Shown piece after piece: positions 43,106 to 53,530 of a stretch of 64,000 bases of DNA. The stretch is from contig CAYNOT010000007.1 in NCBI GenBank assembly GCA_964398945.1, positions 62,001 through 126,000 on the forward strand, written 5' to 3'. The notes beneath the pieces were generated by a model. It did no database searches. It was not told the DNA's origin and worked only from the letters and a program-made list of their open reading frames with translations. Position 1 is the stretch's first letter. Each line of letters begins with the position of its first letter. The translations under genes and the position numbers were made by a program. Source of the stretch: JBGTGG01 sp964398945. GTDB lineage: Bacteria; Bacteroidota; Bacteroidia; Cytophagales; Cyclobacteriaceae.

Positions 43106-44578
43106 TTATGTAGCCATTTGTTCAAGGCTTACGAGTGATTCATCTTTTGATTCCAATGTTGAGCGCCCCATCAACCAGGTGTCCACAGCACGTGCTGCTT
43201 CCCGCCCTTCCGATATTGCCCACACCACCAGCGACTGTCCCCTGCGAATATCGCCTGCACTGAAGACGCCTTTTTTAGTGGTCATGTATTTTTCTGTTTT
43301 GATATTTCCACGCTGGTCTAGTTCAACTCCCAACTCATCGAGCAACGTACCTTTTTCTGCACCCACAAAACCAATGGCCAACAATGCCAAATCACATGGC
43401 AACACACGCTCCGTTCCTGCCACCTCAACAAATTGTGGCCTTCCATCTTTCACCACCCATTCAATATCCACAACTTTCAAACCCTTCACATTCCCGGCAC
43501 CATCTTCAATAAATTCTTTCGTAAGAATAGACCACTCCCTTTTGCCACCTTCTTCATGCGAAGAAGAAGTGCGCAAAATCATTGGCCACCGTGGCCACGG
43601 ACTGTTCCCATCCCTTTTTTCAGGTGGCTTGGCCAACAGCTCTATTTGCAACACGCTTTTTGCACCATGGCGATGGGAGGTCCCAACGCAATCGGAACCG
43701 GTATCTCCTCCTCCAATCACCAACACATGTTTACCGGTAGCGAGTATATCTTTTTCTGTTAGCTTATCCCCGGCAACACGTTTGTTTTGTTGACTTAAGA
43801 ATTCCATCGCAAAATGAACGCCTTTCAATTCCCTTCCGGGGATAGGAAGGTCACGTGGAGCAGATGCACCACCACTCAACACAACCGCATCAAAGTCATC
43901 CGTGAGTTGGTGCGGACTGACATTCACACCCACGTGCGCGTTGGTTCGGAAAATAATTCCTTCCTCTGCCATGAACTTCAATCTGCGATCAATAATATGT
44001 TTCTCCAATTTGAAATCAGGAATCCCATAGCGCAACAATCCACCAATCCGGTCACTTCTTTCCAACACAGTAACCCAATGGCCCGCTTTGTTAAGTTGAT
44101 CGGCAGCGGCCATACCGGCAGGCCCTGAGCCTACAACAGCAACCCGTTTTCCGGTTCTTGTTTTAGGTGGTTGTACTTTAATGAACCCTTTTTCAAATGC
44201 AGTTTCAACAATTGTCTTTTCCAAATGCTCAATAGCCACAGGATCATTATTGATCCCCAACACACAACTTGCCTCACATGGAGCAGGGCAAATCCTTCCG
44301 GTAAATTCCGGAAAATTATTGGTGCTGCTTAAAATGCGGATCGCACCTTCCCAATCTTCTGCATACACTGCATCATTAAAGTCGGGAATGTTGTTTCCCA
44401 ATGGACAACCGCTATGGCAAAACGGAATCCCACAGTCCATACAGCGTGCAGCTTGTTTGTTCGTTTTTTCCTTATCGAATGGAGTATAGATTTCTTTATA
44501 ATCCTGAATCCGTTCTTTGGGGTCACGAGAAGCCGGTAGCTCACGTTCAAACTTTTTAAATCCATCAATCTGTCCCAT
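43106..44578 (-). CDS. gltD: Glutamate synthase small subunit
   Basis: A 490-residue protein with an N-terminal Fe-S cluster region (CMDCGIPFCHSGCPLGNNIPDF near 41-62, GRICPAPCEASCVLG near 94-108), an FAD-binding GSGPAGMAAA (151-160) and an NAD(P)H-binding GGGDTGSDCVG near 290-300. It passes electrons from NAD(P)H to GltB for glutamate formation from glutamine and 2-oxoglutarate. The start codon follows the gltB stop by one base. Length is usual. Confidence 0.95.
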   Translation of the reverse strand: MGQIDGFKKFERELPASRDPKERIQDYKEIYTPFDKEKTNKQAARCMDCGIPFCHSGCPLGNNIPDFNDAVYAEDWEGAIRILSSTNNFPEFTGRICPAPCEASCVLGINNDPVAIEHLEKTIVETAFEKGFIKVQPPKTRTGKRVAVVGSGPAGMAAADQLNKAGHWVTVLERSDRIGGLLRYGIPDFKLEKHIIDRRLKFMAEEGIIFRTNAHVGVNVSPHQLTDDFDAVVLSGGASAPRDLPIPGRELKGVHFAMEFLSQQNKRVAGDKLTEKDILATGKHVLVIGGGDTGSDCVGTSHRHGAKSVLQIELLAKPPEKRDGNSPWPRWPMILRTSSSHEEGGKREWSILTKEFIEDGAGNVKGLKVVDIEWVVKDGRPQFVEVAGTERVLPCDLALLAIGFVGAEKGTLLDELGVELDQRGNIKTEKYMTTKKGVFSAGDIRRGQSLVVWAISEGREAARAVDTWLMGRSTLESKDESLVSLEQMAT

Positions 44579-44579
44579 A

Positions 44580-47500
44580 TCAAATCGTTACCGCTTCTAA
44601 TTCCCTCTTTGCTTTTTGTGCTTTCAATACAGCTTTATAATCACGTGGCATTACTTTGATGAAAAGTTCTTTGGCTACTTTCCAGTTTGCCAAAATCCAT
44701 TCTGCCGGATCACTGCCTGTATACTCAAAATGTTTTTCGAGCATTTCGTGCACTTCATTTTTATCCTCCGCTTCCAACTCCTCCAATTCAATCATCTCTT
44801 TATTGACGAGTTTTTCAAAAGCCTTTTCAGGATTGAAGATGTAGGCAATACCACCACTCATCCCTGCCGCAAAATTCCTTCCGGTAGGGCCTAACACCAC
44901 TACTCTGCCTCCCGTCATGTATTCACAGGCATGATCGCCAACAGCTTCCACTACAGCCTTCACGCCAGAGTTACGAACACAAAAACGTTCGCCCGCCTGT
45001 CCGCGAATGTAGGCTTCGCCAGAAGTGGCCCCATAGAAACTTACGTTTCCAACAATCATGTTATCCTCCGGTTTGAAAGAGGATTCCTTATCGGGATACA
45101 CAATGAGTTTACCTCCGGAAAGTCCTTTGCCAAAGTAATCATTCGCTTCGCCCTCCAGTTCAAACGTTACACCTGGTGCTACAAACGCTCCAAAGCTTTG
45201 GCCTGCCGAACCTTTGAATTTGAATTTGATTGTGTCATCAGGAAGTCCTTCACCTTTATACTTTTTAGAAACTTCATTTGACAATAAAGCCCCTACTGCA
45301 CGATCAATGTTGCGAATGGAAAATTTACCGGTAGAAAGAAGGCCTTCCTCCAACGCTGGTCGTGCTGCTTCTACCAATTTCCAATCCAGAACTTTTTCAA
45401 GTTCATAATCTTGTTCCATTTGCTTATACGTTCCGACATGCTCGCGCACAGTTTCCCTATACAGAATTGGTGAAAGGTCCAGTCGTTTTAATTTCCAATG
45501 GTTTTTTTCTTCCCGCATACGGAGCACATCCGCCCGGCCTACCATTTCATTGATGGTTTTAAAACCAAGTTCCGCCATTACTTCACGAAGATCTTGTGCT
45601 AAAAATTTAAAGAAGTTGACAACATGGTCAGCGTTTCCTGAAAACAATTTTCGCAATTCTGGATCTTGCGTGGCAATACCTACCGGACATGTATTCAAGT
45701 GGCACTTGCGCATCATGATACATCCCTCAACAACCAAAGCAGCGGTTGCTACCCCCCACTCTTCCGCGCCAAGCAAGGTGGCAATCGCAATATCACGACC
45801 CGTCCTTATTTGGCCATCGGTTTGAACCGTAACGCGACTACGCAAATTATTTTTAACCAATGTCTGATGCGCTTCCGAAAGCCCAAGTTCCCATGGCAAG
45901 CCGGCATGACGAATCGAACTTAATGGTGATGCCCCTGTACCACCGTCAGCACCGGAAATCAGAATCGCATCCGCTTTTGCTTTTGCAACACCCGCGGCCA
46001 CCGTTCCAACACCTGCTTGCGAAACAAGTTTCACATTGATGCGCGCCTGACGGTTTGCATTTTTTAAATCAAAAATGAGTTGCGCTAAATCTTCAATCGA
46101 ATAAATATCATGATGCGGTGGTGGTGAAATCAATCCAACACCGGGAGTCGAATGCCGGACGCGGCCGATCCACTCATCTACTTTATAGCCCGGAAGCTGC
46201 CCACCTTCGCCCGGCTTTGCACCTTGCGCCATTTTTATTTGCAGTTCATCCGCATTTGCGAGATAATAACTGGTGACACCAAATCTACCTGAAGCAACTT
46301 GCTTGGTAGCAGAGCGCATCGAATCACCATTCGGTAATAATTCATAACGTATGCTGTCTTCCCCTCCTTCACCACTGTTGCTTTTTCCGCCAATGCGGTT
46401 CATCGCAATCGCCAGGGTAGTATGTGCTTCGTACGAGATTGAACCGAACGACATCGCACCAGTTACAAACCGCTTTAGTATATTTTCAACCGGCTCTACT
46501 TCATCAATTGAAATCGGGGCGCGCTTTCTAAACTCCATAAGCCCGCGAAGTGTCAAGGACTTCTGTGTTTGTTCATTTATTTTTGAAGCATACTCTTTGT
46601 ATAAATCAAAATTATTGGTGCGCGTGGAGTGTTGAAGCGCATGGATCGTTTCAGGGTTGAACATGTGGCGTTCACCTTTTCGCTTCCATTGATAAATCCC
46701 TCCAATTGGTAAACGGTCAACTTCATTTTTAAAGGCCATTTGATGACGGATCAATACTTCATTTGCCAAATCATCAAATGTCAATCCGTCAATGCGGCTG
46801 ATCGTTCCTTTAAAACATTTCTCTATTACTTCGTTGCCAATACCGAGTGCTTCAAAAATTTGTGCCGACTGGTACGATTGCAATGTGCTGATGCCCATCT
46901 TCGACATCACTTTAAGCAATCCGTTGCCCACCGCTTTTTGATAATTGTTGAAAACCTTTTCTTCTGGCAACACTTCTCCCAATTTTTCAGCTTTGTTCAG
47001 GGAGTTCAGCGTTTCAATTGCCATAAACGGATTGATCGCACTGGCACCATAACCAATCACCGTGGCAAAATGATGCACTTCCCAGATATCCCCACCTTCA
47101 ACTAAAATCCCTGCTTGAATCCTGATCCGCTTTTCTATCAAATGATGATGCACCGCCCCTGTTGCGATCATGGAAGGAATAGGGGCTTCTGTCACCGAAA
47201 CATTTTTATTCGATAAGATTAGGATTTTAATCCCGGCACGTGAAGCCACTTCGGCATCGTTGCAAATCCGTTGCAAGGCTTCCTCCAACCTTCCAGGTTT
47301 GCCATCTGCATTAAAGACACAGCGGATAGTAATGTGGTCAAATCCTTTTCCGCGCATGCGCCTAAGTTTTTCCAAATCCTTGTTGGACAATACCGGATGG
47401 GAAATGTGAACTTGCTTGGTATGCGCTGCACTTTCACGCAGTACATTTCTTCCGGAACCAACACGTGTAAAAAGCGACATCACCAACCGCTCACGAATGG

Positions 47501-49085
47501 GATCAATGGGCGGGTTGCTTACTTGTGCAAAATGTTGTTTGAAATAATCGGAGATATGGCGACTGCTGGTAGACAAAACTGCAAGCGGTGTATCATCGCC
47601 CATAGAACCCAATGCTTCATATCCTTTCGTTGCCATTGGTGGGAGCAGCACTTTGATATCCTCTTCTGAAAAACCAAAAGCCTGCTGGCGCTGTCGTAGT
47701 GTTTCAGGATCAGCGGATTGTTGAAACCCCTGTGGCTCCGGTTCCAGTCGAAGCTTCACGCGATTTTGTATAATCCATTTATAATACGACTTGCCCTCGT
47801 ATGCCATTCGTTTTACAATGTCATCACCAAACACCCGGCCTTTCTCAAGATCGACCATCATCATCTTACCCGGGGTGATGCGACCTTTCTCAATTATACT
47901 TTTTGGTTCAACAGGAAGGGAGCCTGCTTCTGATGAAAGGATAACGCGACCACACCGGGTAATGTAATAGCGCAACGGACGTAATCCGTTTCGATCGAGT
48001 GTTGCACCAACACGTTTGCCATCTGTAAATACCAATGCAGCCGGCCCATCCCAGGGTTCCATCATCGAAGCATGGTATTTATAGAAGGCTTTGCGTTGCG
48101 GATCCATCAAGCTGTTGTCTTGCCAGGCCTCCGGCACCAGCATCATCATTACATGTGGAAGCGACCTGCCCGACAACACCAACATTTCCACCAATGCATC
48201 GAGGTTTGCTGAATCGGAAAACTCAGGATTGGTAATCGGTAATAATTTTTTTAAATCTTCTTTCGAATAGCGGCTGTTTTGAAACAGCGCCTCTTTTGAT
48301 TTCATTTTATTGACATTGCCGCGGATGGTATTGATCTCACCATTGTGCGCGATATAACGGAATGGTTGTGCTAATTTCCAATTCGGAAAGGTGTTGGTTG
48401 AGAACCGTGAATGCACAATCGCCAACCCCGATTGCATGTCCGGGTTTTGAAGGTCATAAAAATATTTGCGTACCTGATCCGTGCGGAGTTGGCCTTTATA
48501 AACAATTGTACGTGAAGAAAAGCTGGCGATATAAAAAGAGCGGTCAAATTTTTCGATTTGATGCGAAATGTGGTTTCGTAAAATAAAAAGTTTACGCTCA
48601 AAAGATTTTCCGATGAAAAGGCTATCATCGGTAGGCTGAACAAAAACTTGTTCTATTACAGGTTCAACTTCTGCCGCCCCCGGCCCGGGTATTTTATGGT
48701 CCACAGGAACAACCCGAAACCCAATCAAATCCAAGCCCATTTCGCGAATGGATTGCGTGAGCACTTTACGGCACTGGTTGCGCACTTTTTGATCTTGTGG
48801 GAAGAAGACCATGCCCACACCAAAGATTTTTGGCAAACTGAACCCTAGTCTCTTCGCTTCAGTATGAAAGAAAGAATGCGGCAGTTGAAAGATAATCCCG
48901 GCACCATCACCCGTTTGAGGACTGCTTCCCCTACCACCGCGATGTTCCATGTTTTCAAGCATGGTAAGTGCATCACTAATCGTAGCAGAAGATTGGGCCC
49001 CGTTTATATTGGCCACAAATCCTATCCCGCAGGCATCATGCTCAAGTGAAGGTGTGTATAGCCCTTTCTGTCGTCCGTTTTCCAT
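44580..49085 (-). CDS. gltB: Glutamate synthase large subunit
   Basis: A 1501-residue enzyme. Class II glutamine amidotransferase domain at about 19-420, with nucleophile Cys19 in DACGIGF exposed by removing a short propeptide. The central domain follows, then the FMN/2-oxoglutarate synthase domain at about 830-1210 (GAMSFGSISYEAH, GEGGQLPGYKV, ISGADGGTGASPLSS) with the 3Fe-4S cysteines in CIMMRKCHLNTCPVG. The GXGXG C-terminal domain completes it. It forms the main nitrogen-assimilation enzyme with gltD downstream. It has a 294-bp upstream region without recognised sites. Confidence 0.95.
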   Translation of the reverse strand: MENGRQKGLYTPSLEHDACGIGFVANINGAQSSATISDALTMLENMEHRGGRGSSPQTGDGAGIIFQLPHSFFHTEAKRLGFSLPKIFGVGMVFFPQDQKVRNQCRKVLTQSIREMGLDLIGFRVVPVDHKIPGPGAAEVEPVIEQVFVQPTDDSLFIGKSFERKLFILRNHISHQIEKFDRSFYIASFSSRTIVYKGQLRTDQVRKYFYDLQNPDMQSGLAIVHSRFSTNTFPNWKLAQPFRYIAHNGEINTIRGNVNKMKSKEALFQNSRYSKEDLKKLLPITNPEFSDSANLDALVEMLVLSGRSLPHVMMMLVPEAWQDNSLMDPQRKAFYKYHASMMEPWDGPAALVFTDGKRVGATLDRNGLRPLRYYITRCGRVILSSEAGSLPVEPKSIIEKGRITPGKMMMVDLEKGRVFGDDIVKRMAYEGKSYYKWIIQNRVKLRLEPEPQGFQQSADPETLRQRQQAFGFSEEDIKVLLPPMATKGYEALGSMGDDTPLAVLSTSSRHISDYFKQHFAQVSNPPIDPIRERLVMSLFTRVGSGRNVLRESAAHTKQVHISHPVLSNKDLEKLRRMRGKGFDHITIRCVFNADGKPGRLEEALQRICNDAEVASRAGIKILILSNKNVSVTEAPIPSMIATGAVHHHLIEKRIRIQAGILVEGGDIWEVHHFATVIGYGASAINPFMAIETLNSLNKAEKLGEVLPEEKVFNNYQKAVGNGLLKVMSKMGISTLQSYQSAQIFEALGIGNEVIEKCFKGTISRIDGLTFDDLANEVLIRHQMAFKNEVDRLPIGGIYQWKRKGERHMFNPETIHALQHSTRTNNFDLYKEYASKINEQTQKSLTLRGLMEFRKRAPISIDEVEPVENILKRFVTGAMSFGSISYEAHTTLAIAMNRIGGKSNSGEGGEDSIRYELLPNGDSMRSATKQVASGRFGVTSYYLANADELQIKMAQGAKPGEGGQLPGYKVDEWIGRVRHSTPGVGLISPPPHHDIYSIEDLAQLIFDLKNANRQARINVKLVSQAGVGTVAAGVAKAKADAILISGADGGTGASPLSSIRHAGLPWELGLSEAHQTLVKNNLRSRVTVQTDGQIRTGRDIAIATLLGAEEWGVATAALVVEGCIMMRKCHLNTCPVGIATQDPELRKLFSGNADHVVNFFKFLAQDLREVMAELGFKTINEMVGRADVLRMREEKNHWKLKRLDLSPILYRETVREHVGTYKQMEQDYELEKVLDWKLVEAARPALEEGLLSTGKFSIRNIDRAVGALLSNEVSKKYKGEGLPDDTIKFKFKGSAGQSFGAFVAPGVTFELEGEANDYFGKGLSGGKLIVYPDKESSFKPEDNMIVGNVSFYGATSGEAYIRGQAGERFCVRNSGVKAVVEAVGDHACEYMTGGRVVVLGPTGRNFAAGMSGGIAYIFNPEKAFEKLVNKEMIELEELEAEDKNEVHEMLEKHFEYTGSDPAEWILANWKVAKELFIKVMPRDYKAVLKAQKAKRELEAVTI

Positions 49086-49379
49086 TCGTTAATTAATTCA
49101 AAATCGCGTAATTGGCATTTTAAAATTATCAAACGAATACCGCAAATGTTATAGGTTTTGCAAATCCAAATCGTAATTTTTAATATTTTTATTACAAAAG
49201 GGTATTTTAATTAAAATTCATTGTCGAACACGATTGCACTATCCTATATTTTGAAAAAATGTTAAGCGTCCGAAAACGATTGCAAAAAATTTATCGCTGC
49301 GTTGTTAACTCAAACCCATAGAAAAAACGGGCAATAGCCACAATGCCCTACTTTTTATTTGACCATGAAAGGATTTCTA

Positions 49380-50246
49380 TCAAACTGTCGCTGCCTGAAT
49401 ATCTGCTTTGGAGAGGTATTCATATCCCCTGTACAATAAAATAATCTCTATAATAGTAGCGGGAATCGTAAGCGTGTAGGCAAGAAGGAACAAGAGTATA
49501 CTCGTTAAAAATACTCCGAGTATAATTTCCAATATACCCGCAACTTTTGATAGTTCGCCCATTCCATCCTGGAGTTTTAAAAGCGCTGCGCCAAAGATAA
49601 TCCCCAGGATACCAAAAATAATGGCCGCTGAAATGTATGGCAGCAACAATTCTTCCGGTATGGTGGCGACCCCGCGGCTATCAAAATAAATAAAGGAATA
49701 GATGTCCAGCGCGGATAAGGCTATCATTGCGATGATCAAAAAATAACCAACAATTTTCAGGAGGCCGTTTTCGAACAAATTTCCAAAAACAATAAAACCA
49801 CGCATAAAAAAGAAATATGAAACCACCAGACAGACTACAATCACCGAATAGATAATATTTCCCTCTTGTCCGAAATAGTTTATCATCCAGGCAAAGTCCA
49901 TCGCGGTTTTGGCAATTTCGAGTATCAGGTAAACCATACCAGCAATAGCTGCTGTCATGAGTGTTGTTTTGCCTGTTTCTGAATTTCCCGTGGGATTAAA
50001 TAGTCCAGAAACTAAATTTTTGTTTTCTTCCATTTGATTTTGATTTGTTTGAACAATACTTTCAAAATCAACTGCTAAAGCTTTGGCGATAATCTTAATG
50101 GTGGAAAGCCGGGGGATTACCTCACCGGATTCAATTCGTTGAATCGTCCGGACGCTCACGTTGCTTCGTTCTACCAATTCCTCCTGTGTAAGATTCTTTT
50201 CTTTTCGAAGGCTAACTAAACGTTGGCCAAGTGCTGGTTGCTTCAT
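49380..50246 (-). CDS. XRE-family HTH regulator with membrane domain
   Basis: A 288-residue protein. Residues about 8-62 are an XRE helix-turn-helix (LGQRLVSLRKEKNLTQEELVERSNVSVRTIQRIESGEVIPR). Residues about 95-280 contain five hydrophobic segments (AAIAGMVYLILEI, IIYSVIVVCLVVSYFFF, IVGYFLIIAMIALSAL, LPYISAAIIFGILGIIFGAAL, ILLFLLAYTLTIPATIIEII). A membrane-tethered regulator of this form is frequent in Bacteroidota; signal and targets are unknown. It is a single gene. Confidence 0.75.
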   Translation of the reverse strand: MKQPALGQRLVSLRKEKNLTQEELVERSNVSVRTIQRIESGEVIPRLSTIKIIAKALAVDFESIVQTNQNQMEENKNLVSGLFNPTGNSETGKTTLMTAAIAGMVYLILEIAKTAMDFAWMINYFGQEGNIIYSVIVVCLVVSYFFFMRGFIVFGNLFENGLLKIVGYFLIIAMIALSALDIYSFIYFDSRGVATIPEELLLPYISAAIIFGILGIIFGAALLKLQDGMGELSKVAGILEIILGVFLTSILLFLLAYTLTIPATIIEIILLYRGYEYLSKADIQAATV

Positions 50247-50360
50247 CAGTTGATTTTTGATTCAAACAAGAATACGGGACGAATGGAAAAAGACAATAAA
50301 ATTAGCCCGTCAGTTACCCGTCACTTACGAAAGTAGGGGAATGCACGCTTAAAATCGAAT

Positions 50361-51032
50361 TCAGGGTTTAATGCCTCTGATAAATTCCCGTTTTCCCGGA
50401 GGGCCTGGAACTTTCTCCACTATCATTCCCAGCGCTTTTAAATCGCGCCTGAGTTGGCCTTTCGCGCAATAGGTTACAAAAACCCCGGAAGGCTTTAACG
50501 CGCCAACTGTTTTTTCCAACATCCCCTTCTCCCAAAGTTCCGGTTGGGTGGTGGGTGCAAATGCATCAAAAAACACAACATCAAAATTTGAATTTGGAAA
50601 CATGGCATCTTGCAAACGTTCTTCACGTTTTCGAATAGAAAAGTTTGCAGATAGGGCAACCGTTTCCTCCCAAGCCGCATCATGTATTTCCCGAAACCCG
50701 TTTTTGTCTTTTGTTTTAGCAGGATAGTTCAATTCCCGCCATACGGTTTCATCAAGTGGATATGCTTCCAGCGTTTCAAAGTAAATTGATTTCACATTGG
50801 CTTCCGCATAATGAAGGGACAATAATGCATTGAGGCCTGTACCAAATCCTATTTCTAAAATATTAACCCGACCAGGCTTTTGTGACTGTATGGCAAAATC
50901 CAATCCGCGGTCAATAAAAATAAATTGTGATTCTTGAATGGCACCATGCGTTGAGTGGTAGGTTTCGTTAAGCCTTGTGTTCAGGATGGAACTCGAGCCA
51001 TCAGCAGTGGGGATTATCCGCAAGGATTGCAT
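50361..51032 (-). CDS. mnmD: tRNA 5-methylaminomethyl-2-thiouridine methyltransferase
   Basis: A 223-residue protein of the MnmD type (the methyltransferase half of MnmC). The SAM-binding motif is ILEIGFGTGLNALLSL (60-75), and the DVVFFDAFAPTTQPELW segment (about 150-166) is the DUF752 signature. It methylates nm5(s2)U to mnm5(s2)U at tRNA position 34. No FAD oxidase domain is fused, as in most non-proteobacteria. It follows ispF by one base. MnmH at 6.6 kb acts on the same wobble base. Confidence 0.88.
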   Translation of the reverse strand: MQSLRIIPTADGSSSILNTRLNETYHSTHGAIQESQFIFIDRGLDFAIQSQKPGRVNILEIGFGTGLNALLSLHYAEANVKSIYFETLEAYPLDETVWRELNYPAKTKDKNGFREIHDAAWEETVALSANFSIRKREERLQDAMFPNSNFDVVFFDAFAPTTQPELWEKGMLEKTVGALKPSGVFVTYCAKGQLRRDLKALGMIVEKVPGPPGKREFIRGIKP

Positions 51033-51033
51033 G

Positions 51034-51513
51034 CTAGGGCTTATGGATTAATGCAACTGCGTACGCACAAATACCTTCCTCCCTTCCTACATAGCCCATG
51101 GTTTCGTTTGTTGTTGCTTTTATTGAAACATCATCCATTGCAATTTCCATAATGGGCGCAATGGTTTCACGCATCTTTTCAATGTACGGATTGATCTTGG
51201 GGCTTTCCAATACTATTGTACAATCCACATTTCCGATCGACCAATTCTTTTCTTTTAACATCCGCACAACTTCCATTAAAAAGATTTTACTGTCAGCGCC
51301 TTTCCATTGCGGGTCTGTATTTTTAAAATGAAAGCCAATGTCCCCCAATCCGGCAGCCCCAAGCAAGGCATCGCACACAGCATGAAGAAGTACATCGGCA
51401 TCGGAATGGCCTGTAGCCCCCTTTTCAGCCTCCAGTTTAATACCCCCTAACCATAGTTCCTTGTCCCGGACTAATTGATGTACATCAAACCCTTGACCAA
51501 CACGGATTTTCAT
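51034..51513 (-). CDS. ispF: 2-C-methyl-D-erythritol 2,4-cyclodiphosphate synthase
   Basis: A 159-residue protein of the normal length. It cyclises CDP-ME phosphate in the MEP isoprenoid pathway. Zinc ligands Asp10, His12 and His44 are seen in GFDVHQL and HSDADVLLHAV, together with GDIGFHFKNTDPQWKGADS. The C-terminal KATTNETMGYVGREEGICAYAVALI is typical. It is the first gene of an ispF-mnmD pair and diverges from the histidine kinase gene. Confidence 0.96.
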   Translation of the reverse strand: MKIRVGQGFDVHQLVRDKELWLGGIKLEAEKGATGHSDADVLLHAVCDALLGAAGLGDIGFHFKNTDPQWKGADSKIFLMEVVRMLKEKNWSIGNVDCTIVLESPKINPYIEKMRETIAPIMEIAMDDVSIKATTNETMGYVGREEGICAYAVALIHKP

Positions 51514-51598
51514 TCTTAACTATTCTTTGTTTAACACGCTATTTTCTTACCACAAAGATGCACTATCTTTAAGCAGAAAAGAAGCGCTAGCCATTAGC

Positions 51599-53296
51599 AT
51601 GAAGTGGAAACATTATTTACGAATATTGATTATCGGGGACAAACGTATTGCCTCCCGCAAGGAATACAAATATGCAATGCTGCGTGGACAGATCGCGTTG
51701 CTCATTGCTTTCATTTGTTTTGTATATGTAGGAATCGATTTTTTTAGTACTGCCCTTTCCTTTATTCCCTGGTATTTGGGTGCTGCCGCAGGCGCTTTTT
51801 CTATATTGATCCTCAATAGGAAAGGACAGTATGCACTTGCCAGTATTTTAATGCTGGTGTTGACAAACCTGGTAGTCTTTATTTTTGCTGCGGTTGACCA
51901 GGATCAACAAAGTGTTTTTAGTTTCTTCTTCGTTACAGCGGTTGCGGCAATAGTCCTATTTGGAAGCAAGCATAAAATCTGGGGATTTGCCTTCGCATCT
52001 TTTTCCTGCGTGTTGGCACTCATTGCATTTCTAACCGATTTCAGCATCCTTCCCACACCGACCTACTCTGAACAGGTCCAACAAATCAATTTGATAACCA
52101 ATTTTGTCCTAAGCCTCTTCGCCACCACATTTATTATCTATTTTCTTATCTCCAGAAATCGTGAATCTGAACTCACCTTGCTGCGCAGTCAGTCAGAATT
52201 AAGCAAGACCTATGAAGAGCTCATAAAAAGCAGAACCCGGTACAGGCTTGCTTTACACGGAACGCAGGCTGGGATTTATGAATTTGATTTAGTCAACAAT
52301 ACGGTTTTTGTCAGCCCCCAATGGAAAGTATTACTGGGATTTGATGAGGATGAATTGGAAGGTTTTACAATCGATGCCCTCCGGGGGAGGTTGCACCCCG
52401 AGGATTACAAGGAAGGCGAAACTTTCTTCCCCAAAAATAGGGATAAAAAATCCTTTCAAAATGAAGTACGCATCAAAACTAAAAAAGGGCTATACAAATG
52501 GTTTTTAGTGAGTGGTGTTGTCAATTTAGAAAATGGGGGACCGACCCTGGTAGTGGGTTCCATAATCGATATCAACGAAAGAAAAAACACCGAGCACGAA
52601 TTGGTGCGAAAGAACTTTGAACTGGCAAAAACAAACAAAGAATTGGACCGGTTCGTTTATAGCGCCTCGCACGACATGCGGGCACCATTAAGTTCGCTGC
52701 TCGGATTGATCAATGTGGCTGAAAAGTCTGACGACCCTGCCGATTTGCCCATGTGCTTTTCAATGATGAAGAAGCGAATCGAGACGATGGAGGGGTTCAT
52801 CAAAGAGGTAACGGATTACTCCCGGAATTCGCGCCTTGAAATAACCAATAGCGATATTCAGTTGCATGATTTCTTTAATCAGGCTTTTGATAATCTGGAG
52901 TTTTCATTTCCAAAAGGCACCCTCCGCTTTGAAAATAAAATCGCAAAGGGACTGACGCTCTATTCCGATCCCAATCGAATCAAAGTTGTTGTCAACAATA
53001 TGCTTTCGAACGCGATAAAATATGCAGATCCGCTAAAAAGTGAAAAGGTCATTATGTGTGACGCTGAAATTGCTTCCAATAAAATCTGCATTGAAATCTC
53101 GGACAATGGGCTCGGGATAGAAGAAGAACACGTTGAAAAAATATTTGAAATGTTCTACCGTGCCTCAGACAAATCAGAAGGATCCGGGTTGGGACTGTAC
53201 ATTGTGAGCGAAACCTTGCAACGATTGAGAGGAACCATCAGTTGCAAATCAAAAATCGGAGAAGGAACTACGTTTACGATTTGTTTGCCTTTTTAG
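51599..53296 (+). CDS. PAS-domain sensor histidine kinase
   Basis: About 565 residues from ATG 51599; a TTG at 51527 would add 24 residues but lies 13 bp from the ispF start. Five to six membrane segments span about 20-170 (an integral sensing module), followed by a short coiled coil, a PAS domain (about 210-335, with GIYEFDLVNNTVFVSPQWK and VGSIIDINERK), a HisKA domain (SASHDMRAPLSSL) and a HATPase_c domain (VNNMLSNAIKYA, DNGLGIEEEHVEKIFEMFYR, GSGLGLYIV). No response regulator is adjacent, so it is an orphan kinase. Confidence 0.87.
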   Translation: MKWKHYLRILIIGDKRIASRKEYKYAMLRGQIALLIAFICFVYVGIDFFSTALSFIPWYLGAAAGAFSILILNRKGQYALASILMLVLTNLVVFIFAAVDQDQQSVFSFFFVTAVAAIVLFGSKHKIWGFAFASFSCVLALIAFLTDFSILPTPTYSEQVQQINLITNFVLSLFATTFIIYFLISRNRESELTLLRSQSELSKTYEELIKSRTRYRLALHGTQAGIYEFDLVNNTVFVSPQWKVLLGFDEDELEGFTIDALRGRLHPEDYKEGETFFPKNRDKKSFQNEVRIKTKKGLYKWFLVSGVVNLENGGPTLVVGSIIDINERKNTEHELVRKNFELAKTNKELDRFVYSASHDMRAPLSSLLGLINVAEKSDDPADLPMCFSMMKKRIETMEGFIKEVTDYSRNSRLEITNSDIQLHDFFNQAFDNLEFSFPKGTLRFENKIAKGLTLYSDPNRIKVVVNNMLSNAIKYADPLKSEKVIMCDAEIASNKICIEISDNGLGIEEEHVEKIFEMFYRASDKSEGSGLGLYIVSETLQRLRGTISCKSKIGEGTTFTICLPF

Positions 53297-53404
53297 TTTT
53301 TGCAAGAAGGTGAGAATATATTTTAAGTGATCTTAAAGAAAAATCTTTTAGATTAGTGGTGAGATACAGTCTTTTGTACAGTAGTCTAAAAAAGACTCAG
53401 CAAC

Positions 53405-53527
53405 ATGACATTCACTGAAGATAATTTTCAGGCTTATGCGTGGGGAAAGGTGGAGAATTGTTTATTAAAATTCTCGGAGAAAATGAAATACTGTATGCAA
53501 GCTGGCTTCGGAAAAAGTAGAAATTGA
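53405..53527 (+). CDS. Possible 40-residue ORF
   Basis: An open frame encoding MTFTEDNFQAYAWGKVENCL and 20 more residues ends four bases before the NTR-like gene. No family is recognised. It may be a true small gene, a leader ORF or a remnant; the surrounding 234-bp gap holds nothing else evident. Confidence 0.2.
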   Translation: MTFTEDNFQAYAWGKVENCLLKFSEKMKYCMQAGFGKSRN

Positions 53528-53530
53528 AAA

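Noticed and set aside
44616..49049. Many plus-strand open frames opposite gltB and gltD
   Set aside because: They are short, lack family features, and lie opposite two long, fully supported genes.
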